This document shows positions 26,485 to 35,558 of a stretch of DNA of 64,000 nucleotides, piece by piece (position 1 is the stretch's first letter; each line of letters begins with the position of its first letter). A program made the translations under genes and the position numbers. The notes beneath the pieces were generated by a model. The model had not been told where the DNA came from. It did no database searches and worked only from the letters and a program-made list of their open reading frames with translations. Origin of the DNA: Fibrobacterota bacterium (GTDB taxonomy: Bacteria > Fibrobacterota > Chitinivibrionia > Chitinivibrionales > Chitinispirillaceae). The stretch is from positions 124,001 to 188,000 of the forward strand of contig JAEWVR010000029.1 of NCBI GenBank assembly GCA_023459055.1, in the 5' to 3' direction.

Positions 26485-28494
26485 ATGAAATTTAAACTCG
26501 CATCTACCTACAAACCAGCCGGTGATCAGCCTCAGGCAATAGAAGATCTTGTTACCGGTGTTCGCAGTGATCAAAAACAGCAGGTACTCCTTGGCGTTAC
26601 CGGTTCAGGTAAAACCTTTACCATCGCCAATGTCATCGAACACCTGCAGCTTCCCACGCTGATTATTTCTCATAATAAAACACTCGCTGCACAGCTTTTT
26701 CAGGAGTTCAGAGAGTTCTTTCCTGAAAATGCGGTGGAGTACTTTGTCTCTTTTTACGATTACTATCAACCTGAAGCCTACATTCCATCTACCGATACCT
26801 TCATCGAAAAAACATCGATGATCAACGATGAGATCGACCGGCTCCGTCTTAAAGCAACAAGTTCACTTCTATCACGAAACGATGTAATCATCGTCGCCAG
26901 TGTTTCATGTATCTATGGTATCGGTTCCCCCGATGCCTATCTCGCATCAAGTGTGCGTGTCAAGGTTGGTGACCATCTTGAACGGCGCAGTTTCCTTAAA
27001 AGCCTGACCGAAATGCAGTATACCCGAAACGATATATCACTGCAGCGTGCGACCTTCAGAGTCAAGGGTGATGTCTATGAGCTGCAACCTGCCTATGATG
27101 AGAATGCATTGCGATTCGAGACCTTTGGTGATACCATTGAGGCGATCCGTATAGTCAATCCGGTCACGGGAAAAATTATGGGCTCACTTGACGAAGTAAC
27201 CATTTTCCCCGCCAAGCACTACATGACCCTTGATCTCAGCATGGACAACGCTATTGCGCAGATACAATCAGAACTGGAGTCACAGCTTGAACGGTTTAAA
27301 AGTGAAAACAAACTGGTTGAAGCGCAGCGGCTTGAACAGCGCACCAATTACGATATCGAAATGCTCCGTGAGGTCGGGTATGTTAATGGTATCGAAAACT
27401 ACTCACGCATTCTTGACGGGCGCGAGGCCGGTACCCGGCCCTATACCCTGATCGATTTCTTCAAGAAACCCTACCTGCTGGTCATTGATGAATCACATGT
27501 GTCACTACCGCAGATTCAGGGAATGTATAATGGTGACCGGGCACGAAAACAAACACTTGTCGATCATGGCTTCAGACTCCCCTGTGCACTTGACAACAGG
27601 CCTCTGCGTTTCACAGAGTTCGAAACGCTTGCCGATAATGTGATCTACGTTTCAGCAACACCCGGAGACTATGAACTTAATCAGAGCGGCGGCGTTTTTG
27701 TAGAGCAGGTGATCCGCCCGACACACCTTGTCGACCCGCCAATTGAAATTCGTCCGGCAACAAATCAGGTTGATGATCTTATCGAGCAGCTCAGAGGGAT
27801 TGCCGAAAAGGGCGAACGGGCACTTGTCACAACACTCACAAAAAAGATGTCTGAAGACCTGACCGCATACCTTGAAAAAATAAATTTCAAGGTGAAGTAT
27901 CTTCATTCAGAAATAGATACACTTGAACGAACCGATATCCTGCGTGATCTCCGAAAAGGCGAATTCGACATTCTCATCGGTATCAATCTTCTCAGAGAAG
28001 GACTTGATCTTCCGGAAGTCGCCCTTGTTGCCATCCTCGATGCAGATAAAGAGGGATTTCTGCGGTCTGCCAGATCGATTATTCAGATCTCGGGGCGTGC
28101 GGCACGTAATATCAACGGACGAATTATTCTCTATGCCGATACAATGACCGATTCAATCAACAAAGCGGTAACCGAAAGTGAGCGGAGACGCCATAAACAA
28201 CTTGAATACAACCTTAAACATAACATTACACCGAAAAGTGTTGTTCGAAAAATTGATGATGGTATAATATATGGAACCAGTGCGGAATCTGTTGAATACC
28301 TTGCAGCAGCTGAACCTGCAGCAGCATATGGATCATCGACCGGTAAAGGCAAATCAAAGAAAGTATCATCGAAGAAGGTTACAATCAAGGATCTCGAAAA
28401 AGAGATGGCTGATGCAGCAAAGAAACTCGATTTTGAACGTGCTGCAATCCTTCGGGACAAAATAGCTGAATTACGGAGTACCAATGGATCTTGA
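26485..28494 (+). CDS. uvrB: Excinuclease ABC subunit B (UvrB)
   Basis: Damage-verifying helicase-like subunit of nucleotide excision repair. It has 669 residues, full length. Walker A GVTGSGKT at 37-44; the DNA-clamping beta-hairpin region has YDYYQPEAYIPSTDTFIEK; later helicase motifs include VIDESHVSLPQIQGMYNGD, VSATPGDYEL and QISGRAARN. The C-terminal UVR domain, which binds UvrC, is present (LEKEMADAAKKLDFERAA). The 3' end overlaps the next gene by 11 bases. No uvrA or uvrC is in the window. Confidence 0.97.
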   Translation: MKFKLASTYKPAGDQPQAIEDLVTGVRSDQKQQVLLGVTGSGKTFTIANVIEHLQLPTLIISHNKTLAAQLFQEFREFFPENAVEYFVSFYDYYQPEAYIPSTDTFIEKTSMINDEIDRLRLKATSSLLSRNDVIIVASVSCIYGIGSPDAYLASSVRVKVGDHLERRSFLKSLTEMQYTRNDISLQRATFRVKGDVYELQPAYDENALRFETFGDTIEAIRIVNPVTGKIMGSLDEVTIFPAKHYMTLDLSMDNAIAQIQSELESQLERFKSENKLVEAQRLEQRTNYDIEMLREVGYVNGIENYSRILDGREAGTRPYTLIDFFKKPYLLVIDESHVSLPQIQGMYNGDRARKQTLVDHGFRLPCALDNRPLRFTEFETLADNVIYVSATPGDYELNQSGGVFVEQVIRPTHLVDPPIEIRPATNQVDDLIEQLRGIAEKGERALVTTLTKKMSEDLTAYLEKINFKVKYLHSEIDTLERTDILRDLRKGEFDILIGINLLREGLDLPEVALVAILDADKEGFLRSARSIIQISGRAARNINGRIILYADTMTDSINKAVTESERRRHKQLEYNLKHNITPKSVVRKIDDGIIYGTSAESVEYLAAAEPAAAYGSSTGKGKSKKVSSKKVTIKDLEKEMADAAKKLDFERAAILRDKIAELRSTNGS

Positions 28495-29350
28495 GCAGGC
28501 CAGAACCAGTCTAACAGGTGCCACCACCGACGTAACGCTTGCTGCACTCAGAATTCTTGGAAAAAACGGGAAATTAAACGATCTTCAATCAGTACTTGCT
28601 CTGGTAAAAAGCACAAATCCATCCATACGTAACGCTGCAATACAGGCATCAAGCGGTCTCATAAAAGAAAATCTTATCACTTACTATCATGATATTGATC
28701 AATCAGTCAGAGAAAAACTAGGTCAATTACTGCACTCACTTGATCCATCCGTGGTTAATGAGATTAGTAACGACCTCTACTCCGACATTGAGGAGCGCCG
28801 GGTTCGTGCTGTACAGATCCTTGGCCTCCTGAAAAAGCATCCGCAGCTCAGAGAGATCCTCGCGAAACTGATTCATAGTAAGGATGTAAAGATCCGGGCA
28901 ACTGCGGTTTGTCTGCTGGGAAGAATCATCGGTCCGAATGACCATGATCTTATACTGTCGCTGTTGAACGACAAAGATCTCAGAGTTCGTGCCAACACCA
29001 TCGAAGCACTTGAGTCAATTAACAACAAGCGAATCGTACCGATTCTGCTGCGTTTCAGAAAAGATCAAAATAACAGAATCCGTGGAAATGTATTGAAAGC
29101 ACTTTACAATCTTGGATTTACTGAAATAGAACCGGATCTTACCGAAATGCTTAAAAGCACCAATCACCTGATGCAGGCCTCGGCAATCTGGGTTATGTCA
29201 AAAATTAAATATTCATCAAACAGCATTGAAGATCTTATTGCATTTTGTCTGCTCTCAGATCACGAAGTAGTCACCAGCAATGCAAAAAAAACACTCCGCC
29301 ATATGAATACACCGAGAGCAAAAGGGTATCTGAAATACCTGGAAGTGTAG
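28484..29350 (+). CDS. HEAT-repeat protein overlapping uvrB
   Basis: All-helical repeat protein of 288 residues. About seven HEAT units of some 32-36 residues are visible, each like VRAVQILGLLKKHPQLREI or IRATAVCLLGRIIGPNDHD. Such folds bind proteins or nucleic acids and have no catalytic residues. No signal peptide, so it is cytoplasmic. The start lies inside the uvrB coding region (11-base overlap), so its translation is probably coupled to UvrB. A repair partner role is an inference from that overlap only. Confidence 0.85.
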   Translation: MDLEQARTSLTGATTDVTLAALRILGKNGKLNDLQSVLALVKSTNPSIRNAAIQASSGLIKENLITYYHDIDQSVREKLGQLLHSLDPSVVNEISNDLYSDIEERRVRAVQILGLLKKHPQLREILAKLIHSKDVKIRATAVCLLGRIIGPNDHDLILSLLNDKDLRVRANTIEALESINNKRIVPILLRFRKDQNNRIRGNVLKALYNLGFTEIEPDLTEMLKSTNHLMQASAIWVMSKIKYSSNSIEDLIAFCLLSDHEVVTSNAKKTLRHMNTPRAKGYLKYLEV

Positions 29351-29352
29351 AA

Positions 29353-29446
29353 AGGAAAGGTTAAGGTAGAGGTTAAGGTTAAAGAGGAAGGAAAAATGTT
29401 TTCTTCCTGCTTGTTTTCCTCAACCTCAATCTCAACCTCAATCTTA
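29353..29446. repeat. Purine/pyrimidine-biased imperfect inverted repeat
   Basis: GGTTAAGG-type words (29359-29382, with GAGGAAGG following) face repeated CCTCAACCTCAATCTCAACC words (about 29418-29443) on the other side of a short loop. The two arms can form a long imperfect hairpin. It sits in the 142-base gap before the isomerase gene and may be a repetitive extragenic element or a terminator. Confidence 0.5.
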
Positions 29447-29492
29447 TCATGTCCCTGAATTATTTTTAGGCATTACTAAAGGGAGAACTATT

Positions 29493-30593
29493 GTGACGAT
29501 TCAGGAACCGTTTAAAGTAAACCCCGTTTTTCTTGAAAAGATCTGGGGTGGTGATGCGCTTTCGAAGAAACTTGGCAAACATGTTGATGTTACTATAAAA
29601 ATTGGCGAATCCTGGGAGGTTTCCGGAGAGAAACCATACCAATCGACCATACTTAACGGACCATACAAAGGATTACCACTTGGTGATTTTTGTGAACATT
29701 ATGGCAGAGATTTTCTTGGTTCCTGCGAATGCACCTCATTCCCGCTGCTGTATAAATTCATTGATGCAAATGATAAACTGTCGGTACAGGTTCACCCCGA
29801 TGACACGCAAACGGTCAACAACACCTGGGGTATACGCGGCAAGACTGAATGCTGGTATGTGGTTGACGCACAAGAAGGCGCAACAATAATCACCGGTCTT
29901 AAAAAAGATATAACCCGTAATACAATGCGTACAGCGATCGCTGACGGCTCGTTCAGATCGATGCTTCAGGAGGAGACGGTACATCCGGGAGATCTGTTTT
30001 TCATACCGTCCGGAACAATTCATGCAATAATGGCGGGTTCTTTGATCTATGAAGTTCAGGAAAGCTCGGATATTACCTTCAGGGTATACGACTGGGACAG
30101 GTGTGACACAAAAGGAAATCCAAGAGATCTCCATATTGACAATGCCATAATGGTTTCCAATTGCACCGCGCACGGCAGCGCCAGAATTACTCCGGTGATT
30201 ATTGAACACAATGGGTACACACGCAGCATTCGTGTGATTTGCCGTTACTTTTCACTTGAAGAGTACAATTTGACAAAAGGAGTATCAGCAGTCGTTTCCG
30301 CAAAGAAGTCATTCAGCGTAATCACCGCAGTTAAAGGTGCTGCGACAATACACTGTAATAATTCCATGCTCGAAATTGATCACGGTGATTCAGCATGCAT
30401 TCCAGCATTGTCAAATTACACTGTAGTGTCAAAAGACAAGTCAACGCTGCTGGTCTCATCAGTGCCCGACATTTACAAAGACTATGTCCTGCCGCTGCGT
30501 GCTCACGGAGTTTCCGATAGTGCCATTATCGCTCTCGGGGGAAACGTAAGAGAAAAGAATGATGTTTTACGCGTCATGGAGAATACACATTGA
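29493..30593 (+). CDS. manA: Mannose-6-phosphate isomerase, class I (ManA)
   Basis: Zinc enzyme interconverting mannose-6-phosphate and fructose-6-phosphate. It has 366 residues and starts at GTG 29493 behind a GGGAG site. Cupin-fold marks: FLEKIWGGDALSKKLGK at the N-terminus, FIDANDKLSVQVHPDD and GDLFFIPSGTIHAI with the metal-binding histidines, and YEVQESSDITFRVYDWDR. An intrinsic terminator follows. It stands next to a convergent GH5 glycosidase; a shared role in mannose use is possible, since several GH5 enzymes act on mannans, but the two genes are not in one operon. Confidence 0.92.
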   Translation: MTIQEPFKVNPVFLEKIWGGDALSKKLGKHVDVTIKIGESWEVSGEKPYQSTILNGPYKGLPLGDFCEHYGRDFLGSCECTSFPLLYKFIDANDKLSVQVHPDDTQTVNNTWGIRGKTECWYVVDAQEGATIITGLKKDITRNTMRTAIADGSFRSMLQEETVHPGDLFFIPSGTIHAIMAGSLIYEVQESSDITFRVYDWDRCDTKGNPRDLHIDNAIMVSNCTAHGSARITPVIIEHNGYTRSIRVICRYFSLEEYNLTKGVSAVVSAKKSFSVITAVKGAATIHCNNSMLEIDHGDSACIPALSNYTVVSKDKSTLLVSSVPDIYKDYVLPLRAHGVSDSAIIALGGNVREKNDVLRVMENTH

Positions 30594-30617
30594 GCATACA
30601 ATCTGGTTGAAGCAACC

Positions 30618-30649
30618 AAAGGGTGCAGGTCCGAAGAGCTGCACCCTTT
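30618..30649 (+). terminator. Intrinsic terminator after manA
   Basis: AAAGGGTGCAG (30618-30628), 10-base loop, CTGCACCCTTT (30639-30649), then more T. The A-run on the other side makes it able to work for the convergent GH5 gene as well. Confidence 0.85.
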
Positions 30650-30670
30650 TTATTCAATTGTCTATTGCAC

Positions 30671-32608
30671 TTACTGCAGAATAATAGAACTGATTTTTGA
30701 TCCACCCGCCTGAATTACCTCCACGAGATACTTTCCTGATGCAAGAGTACTGCAATCAAGCGTGTGCGCTGTTCCGGCAGCACCAGCCAGCGCAGCAGCC
30801 TTAAGTGTTTTTCCCGAAAGATCCAGTACACGAATATGGGCATCTGACGATGTACTCTTTGTGACCATGAGTTTTCTGTTTATCGAAGCGATTTTCATCC
30901 CATCAACACTTTTTACAAAGAGGCTATTTTTAACAGATGAACTGCCGGGTCGCTGTGCAAGACTGATCTGAATGTTGTCGGCTGTGCCAACTTCATATTC
31001 TGCCCATGTTGATCCGGTTTTGTTAAAATCTGAAATAACCGTTTCGGTTGTACCCTTCTTTGATCGTACATTGTCAATAAGAAGCGTGCCATTATATGAG
31101 CCGGTTGATGGTACAAACTGAATCAGAATCTGCTTTATATCAGTAAGGTTGATCGAGCCTGATGATGCAGTAAATGATGCAATCGGAGCAGAATACCTCA
31201 GCCATGTTCCGGCAGATGACGGAGTAAATGAAACACTTGATGGACACCAGGTCCAGCTGCTGGATGATTTCATTACCATCAGTAACCTGAGACTTGTGGA
31301 AGTACCTTCAGGCAGATACACATCAGCTATCAAACTGTCAATACCACTAAAATTAAAAGTGCCATTGAGTTCAGCTTCAGGTGTTGCTGTTGCACCGGGA
31401 AGATCGAGTTTGATCTGCATGGCAAGATCACCGCTAAGCTCGGTAATCGTAACATCCTTAATCATAATGTCATCTTTGTGCTTTGTAAAAAGATCGGTCA
31501 ATGACGGAGCAGTTGTTTCGTAGGAACCGAAAAATGAGTTCTGTTCGGTCATCGCCCAGCTCATCGCACCGGCATATCCTTTATCATACGCCCAGTTGAA
31601 TGCAGCTTTACTGGTCATGGACGTTTTAAGTGGCTGATTACTTGATGGTCCTTTTGTCGATGAGCTCCAGTCATTGGCTGGAAATTCACCAATCAAAACC
31701 GGTCTGTCCATATTCCACTTTGATGCATCATTGTGGAATGGAGAAATTTCTGAACCCTGCCATTCAGGGTAATAGTGAGCCATATAAAAATCAAGATACC
31801 CGTCAGGATCACCTCCTGCAGCGATCAGTTTTTCTGTGCTGTATTCGCTGCAGTACTGAAATGATGCGAGTCCTGTTGATGCCATCTTTTTACTGTTTCT
31901 GTGCACAAAACCTGCGATTCTGTTAGTGATACGAAGGATATCATTCTGTGTAATCTTCTTTGTAACATGCGACCAGCCTGCAGATGTCAGCATCCCTTCA
32001 GGTTCATTAAAAACCTCCCAGCACATTACTGCGGGATGATTTCCTACGCTGTCAAGTATCGGTTTCAATCCATTGTTCAAATAGGTTGTGATTTTTGATG
32101 TATCGGTAAGAAACTTATAATTATTGTCGAGATTAAAACTGCTGTATGCAGTCTTCCCGGTACCATCACCGGGCACGAGCAGATCAAAAGAGAAAAGACA
32201 CATATCAACTACAACACCATACGTATACGCAGTATCAAGTGCAATTCTCATATTGCGGATTGAGTTTGCACCAAGACCGGTTACTGCTCCTGTTGCATCG
32301 ATTTTAGGACAGTTTTGAGCGTCAGTATGTAACCACCAGCGCATCGCGTTACCACCTGCCTTACGTATCTGCTTGATCTTGTCGGTAAAGGAGTTAATAT
32401 CCATTCCCTTATCACCGACATCGGTACCGAAGTTGATCCAGGCCAGATTCATCCCCGACACAAATAGTTTCTGGTCATTCACCACAAGCCAGTTCCCCGA
32501 CATTGAATCTTTTGTTGTCTGCGGCGCAACAGCAGCAGATACACTCACTGCCAATGCAGCAATAATCCCAAGCACGACACACCTTGAACGTCTCAGCATC
32601 TCACACAT
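30671..32608 (-). CDS. Secreted GH5-type glycoside hydrolase with C-terminal sorting-like domain
   Basis: Predicted endo-acting glycosidase (cellulase or mannanase type), 645 residues. Signal peptide to about residue 26 (VVLGIIAALAVSVSAAVA). The TIM barrel spans about 35-375, with the acid/base Glu202 in CWEVFNEPEG and the nucleophile Glu308 in RPVLIGEFPAND. A beta-sandwich of carbohydrate-binding-module type follows, about 385-545. The last 80 residues resemble a type IX secretion sorting domain (IRVLDLSGKTLK, then LASGKYLVEVIQAGG and a hydrophobic end). In-frame ATGs at 32608 and 32599 compete as start. Substrate cannot be fixed from motifs; the catalytic family is clear. Confidence 0.85.
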   Translation of the reverse strand: MCEMLRRSRCVVLGIIAALAVSVSAAVAPQTTKDSMSGNWLVVNDQKLFVSGMNLAWINFGTDVGDKGMDINSFTDKIKQIRKAGGNAMRWWLHTDAQNCPKIDATGAVTGLGANSIRNMRIALDTAYTYGVVVDMCLFSFDLLVPGDGTGKTAYSSFNLDNNYKFLTDTSKITTYLNNGLKPILDSVGNHPAVMCWEVFNEPEGMLTSAGWSHVTKKITQNDILRITNRIAGFVHRNSKKMASTGLASFQYCSEYSTEKLIAAGGDPDGYLDFYMAHYYPEWQGSEISPFHNDASKWNMDRPVLIGEFPANDWSSSTKGPSSNQPLKTSMTSKAAFNWAYDKGYAGAMSWAMTEQNSFFGSYETTAPSLTDLFTKHKDDIMIKDVTITELSGDLAMQIKLDLPGATATPEAELNGTFNFSGIDSLIADVYLPEGTSTSLRLLMVMKSSSSWTWCPSSVSFTPSSAGTWLRYSAPIASFTASSGSINLTDIKQILIQFVPSTGSYNGTLLIDNVRSKKGTTETVISDFNKTGSTWAEYEVGTADNIQISLAQRPGSSSVKNSLFVKSVDGMKIASINRKLMVTKSTSSDAHIRVLDLSGKTLKAAALAGAAGTAHTLDCSTLASGKYLVEVIQAGGSKISSIILQ

Positions 32609-33000
32609 CCCTGATTGAAAAATTGTTAAAGATTAAACGCGCAGGCCTGATCCTGACACACATACCCGACAGACATTAGCTGTATTGGTAACGAAAAATG
32701 GCAACAGCTAAACCAGCAGATGCCCCCTTGTTGTATGTTTTGTGGTTATAGCTGATCGTTCGGTTCTATTAAAGTACAATTGTTTTTCATTAGCGAAAAA
32801 CGCCATAGAGTAATCACTGGTTCCATTTTTTTTGATCACAATGTACGCTCAGGTAGGGGAATTCAAGGGGATACGTGGTTAACACAAGCCTGACATGTTG
32901 CAGTTGTGCCGGTTGAGCGCCCCCAACCTCAGCTTAAAAAAAAGCGAAACTCCAATCCGGAATTTCGCTTTTAAAAAACATCAAAGATTAAATTAATAAC
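32609..33000. other. Intergenic region upstream of the GH5 gene
   Basis: 392 bases between the EF-G-like gene's 3' end and the GH5 start. Apart from the terminator at 32940-32972 I see no gene, repeat or convincing promoter. A TATAAC on the minus strand has no -35 at proper spacing. Confidence 0.4.
32940..32972 (-). terminator. Intrinsic terminator of the EF-G-like gene
   Basis: On the minus strand AAAAGCGAAA (32972-32963) pairs with TTTCGCTTTT (32949-32940), and the downstream T-run continues to about 32935. Inner TCC/GGA bases extend the stem. It lies 28 bases after the stop codon. Confidence 0.8.
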
Positions 33001-35091
33001 TTATTCGTGAGCTGCTTGCGTCACTGCCGTGTGCGTATCAATGATTTTCCTTGCAAGTTCTCCCGGTACCGGTTCATAGTGAGAAAACTTTTTAGTATAA
33101 AAACCACGACCTTGTGTCAATGAACGCAGTGTTGATGAATACGTCGCAACTTCTACTTCAGGTACTTTTGCAGAGATTGTCTGCATTTTTCCGGATGGAG
33201 TCATGCCACCGATTTTCCCTCTTCGTGATGACAAATCGCCCATGATATCTCCTGTATACTCTTCCGGTACTGTTACCTCAAGGTCAACAACCGGTTCAAG
33301 CAGTATCGGAGAAGCCATCTCGAAAGCCTTTTTGAATACTTCACGACCCGCAATCTGGAACGCGATATCCTTTGAGTCAACCGGATGTGTTTTACCATCA
33401 ACCAGCGACACCCGTACATCAACGATAGGATATCCTGCAATAATACCCTCCTCCAGTTTGGAATGCACCCCTTTGTCAACACTCGGACGTAACGGCTGAT
33501 CAATTACTCCACCAACTATTTTATCAAGAAACTCATAACCGCCACCGCGAGGGAGTGGATCAAGATCTATAAAAACACGAGCATATTGACCCGCACCGCC
33601 ACTCTGCTTCTTATGAGTATATTCAACATACTTAACAGGTTTTGTAATCGTTTCCCGGTAGGAGATTTTTGTCTGCGCTCTTTCCACTTCTACCTTGAAA
33701 CGATTCTTCAGATCCTCAAGAATGACTTCCAGATGCATATCCCCCATCGCAGAAAGCACCGACTGATGAATATCGGCATGATATTTATAGGTAAACCCGA
33801 TATCTTCTTCATGAAGCTTTGCGAGACCGACCGCAACCTTGTCTTCATCACCTTTGTTCTTCGGTGCGATCGCAATCTTTACAAGAGGCTCAGGAAGAAC
33901 GGTTGGTGGAAGACGATACTTTATTGTTTTGTCTGCGAGGGTATCGTTGGTGTGGGTATCCTTTAATTTCAGAAGACCACCAATATCACCAAATGTCAAC
34001 TCTGAGGTATCGATACGATCTTTTCCTTTAAGATAGTACATGTTTCCAACACGTTCAGTACTGTTTCTGCCAACGTTTGCAACATCGGAACCGGAGACAA
34101 TTTTACCACAGAGCATACGTACAAGATTTATTTCACCCAGATGTTCCTCGGAAATTGTTTTAAATACAAATGCAAATGCCGGAGATGACTCAGCGCATTT
34201 GATTGTCTTCTCTGCAGTGTCTTCAAGGACAGTTACTTCAGTGCGCGAATCTGCTGATGGACATAGTGCAACAATGGCATCGAGAAACTTGTCTGTACCC
34301 ATGTTGTAAAGTGCACATCCTGCTATGACCGGAGAAAGTATACCAGCTTTCACCCCTGAAGCAAGTCCCGTTATTATTTGCTCGTCTGTCAATTCACCAT
34401 GTTCAAAATAACTATTCATCAGTAATTCATCGGTTTCAGCTATTGCTTCCATTAACGCCTGACGCATCGTGGAGACATCTTTTTCAAGTGATGATGGTAT
34501 CGCGACTTTTGTGCCAATCCCGGATCCGTCACGAGAATACTCCCACGCCTCTTTTTTGAGAAGATCAATGATACCTTTAAATCCCGATCCAGTGCCAATC
34601 GGAATAAAAACCGGAGCAATGCCGGCTCCATAGTTATCCTTTAAAGCCTGAACAACTTTTACAAAATCTGCATTCTCTTTATCACAGCCATTGACATAGT
34701 ACAGCTTCGGAACTTTTGATTCTTCAACATATTTGGAAACAAGTTCAGTTCCAACCTGAATTCCACTCACTGCATCAACAAGTATTACAGCAGATTCAAC
34801 CACTCGCAGTGCAGCTTTTGCCTCTCCGAGAAAATCAAGAAATCCTGGAGTGTCAAGAATATTTACCTTTGCATCATTCCACTCGCAAAACCCGAGATGT
34901 GTCGAGATTGTCATTTTGTGATTTTTTTCATCAGCACGACTATCAAACGTACTGTTACCGGCAGCAACTTTGCCTAACCGTGATGTTGACTTTGAGGTAA
35001 AACTGACAGCTTCAAGAAGTGATGTCTTTCCGACCCCGCCATGAGAGACAAAACAGACATTTTTGATTGATCCGGCCTGGTACTTTTTCAT
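33001..35091 (-). CDS. EF-G-like translation GTPase (EF-G2 type)
   Basis: GTPase with the five-domain layout of elongation factor G, 696 residues. The P-loop is SHGGVGKT (16-23). The switch II motif reads DTPGFLDF (80-87), with Phe84 in place of the catalytic histidine of DTPGHVDF. The G4 motif is NGCD (134-137) instead of NKxD. Both departures are typical of the EF-G-like paralogue group rather than of the housekeeping factor. Domain IV text (YARVFIDLDPLPRG) and domain V text (GDLSSRRGKIGGM) are intact. A perfect GGAGG precedes the ATG. It stands alone, not in the str operon, which supports a second copy with a specialised role. Confidence 0.85.
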   Translation of the reverse strand: MKKYQAGSIKNVCFVSHGGVGKTSLLEAVSFTSKSTSRLGKVAAGNSTFDSRADEKNHKMTISTHLGFCEWNDAKVNILDTPGFLDFLGEAKAALRVVESAVILVDAVSGIQVGTELVSKYVEESKVPKLYYVNGCDKENADFVKVVQALKDNYGAGIAPVFIPIGTGSGFKGIIDLLKKEAWEYSRDGSGIGTKVAIPSSLEKDVSTMRQALMEAIAETDELLMNSYFEHGELTDEQIITGLASGVKAGILSPVIAGCALYNMGTDKFLDAIVALCPSADSRTEVTVLEDTAEKTIKCAESSPAFAFVFKTISEEHLGEINLVRMLCGKIVSGSDVANVGRNSTERVGNMYYLKGKDRIDTSELTFGDIGGLLKLKDTHTNDTLADKTIKYRLPPTVLPEPLVKIAIAPKNKGDEDKVAVGLAKLHEEDIGFTYKYHADIHQSVLSAMGDMHLEVILEDLKNRFKVEVERAQTKISYRETITKPVKYVEYTHKKQSGGAGQYARVFIDLDPLPRGGGYEFLDKIVGGVIDQPLRPSVDKGVHSKLEEGIIAGYPIVDVRVSLVDGKTHPVDSKDIAFQIAGREVFKKAFEMASPILLEPVVDLEVTVPEEYTGDIMGDLSSRRGKIGGMTPSGKMQTISAKVPEVEVATYSSTLRSLTQGRGFYTKKFSHYEPVPGELARKIIDTHTAVTQAAHE

Positions 35092-35558
35092 GTAACCTCC
35101 GTAAAACTATGATAGAGTATGCTTACTTTGAAACAACAATCTATATTCAGGCAATATAATTGCCTTTTTTTACAGTCTGCAGAGTACTTCTGAAAATTCC
35201 GAAAAACAAAGAACTAGTGAGAGCATTAACATAGCGATTGTTATGAACAGCGAACTGATTAACCGCATTTTTGCAGGTATCCGGACCTGAAATTATCTGT
35301 TTTCCAAATAAACCAATCAGAGACACTGCAACTGTTAACACCTTACGTTTAATATATAAAGACGCTGTAATAAATGCAAATTTGTTTTTAATTATCAGGA
35401 TAAAGATTGAATATTGCATTCCAGTATATCCAGAATAGATATGAAGCTTGTTAAATAGACAGGATTGATAACCAGAGCTGATAGAGGAGAGTTACACAGG
35501 AGAGATTCTTTTAAAGAGAAAAAAGCGGAGAATTTCGTCGCTACCGGACTTTTACCTG
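35092..35558. other. Intergenic region between the EF-G-like and DUF342 genes
   Basis: 467 bases. A plus-strand AGGCAAT/ATTGCCT hairpin with a T7 run (35149-35171) resembles an intrinsic terminator, yet no plus-strand gene precedes it. A minus-strand frame of 90 codons is listed separately. The rest shows nothing I can name. Confidence 0.4.
35147..35419 (-). CDS. Doubtful small membrane protein
   Basis: Ninety-codon frame starting MQYSIFILIIKNKFAFITA, with a second hydrophobic stretch VLTVAVSLIGLFG. It has no convincing ribosome-binding site and no recognised family. It may be a real small membrane protein or chance coding in an AT-rich gap. Confidence 0.2.
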   Translation of the reverse strand: MQYSIFILIIKNKFAFITASLYIKRKVLTVAVSLIGLFGKQIISGPDTCKNAVNQFAVHNNRYVNALTSSLFFGIFRSTLQTVKKGNYIA

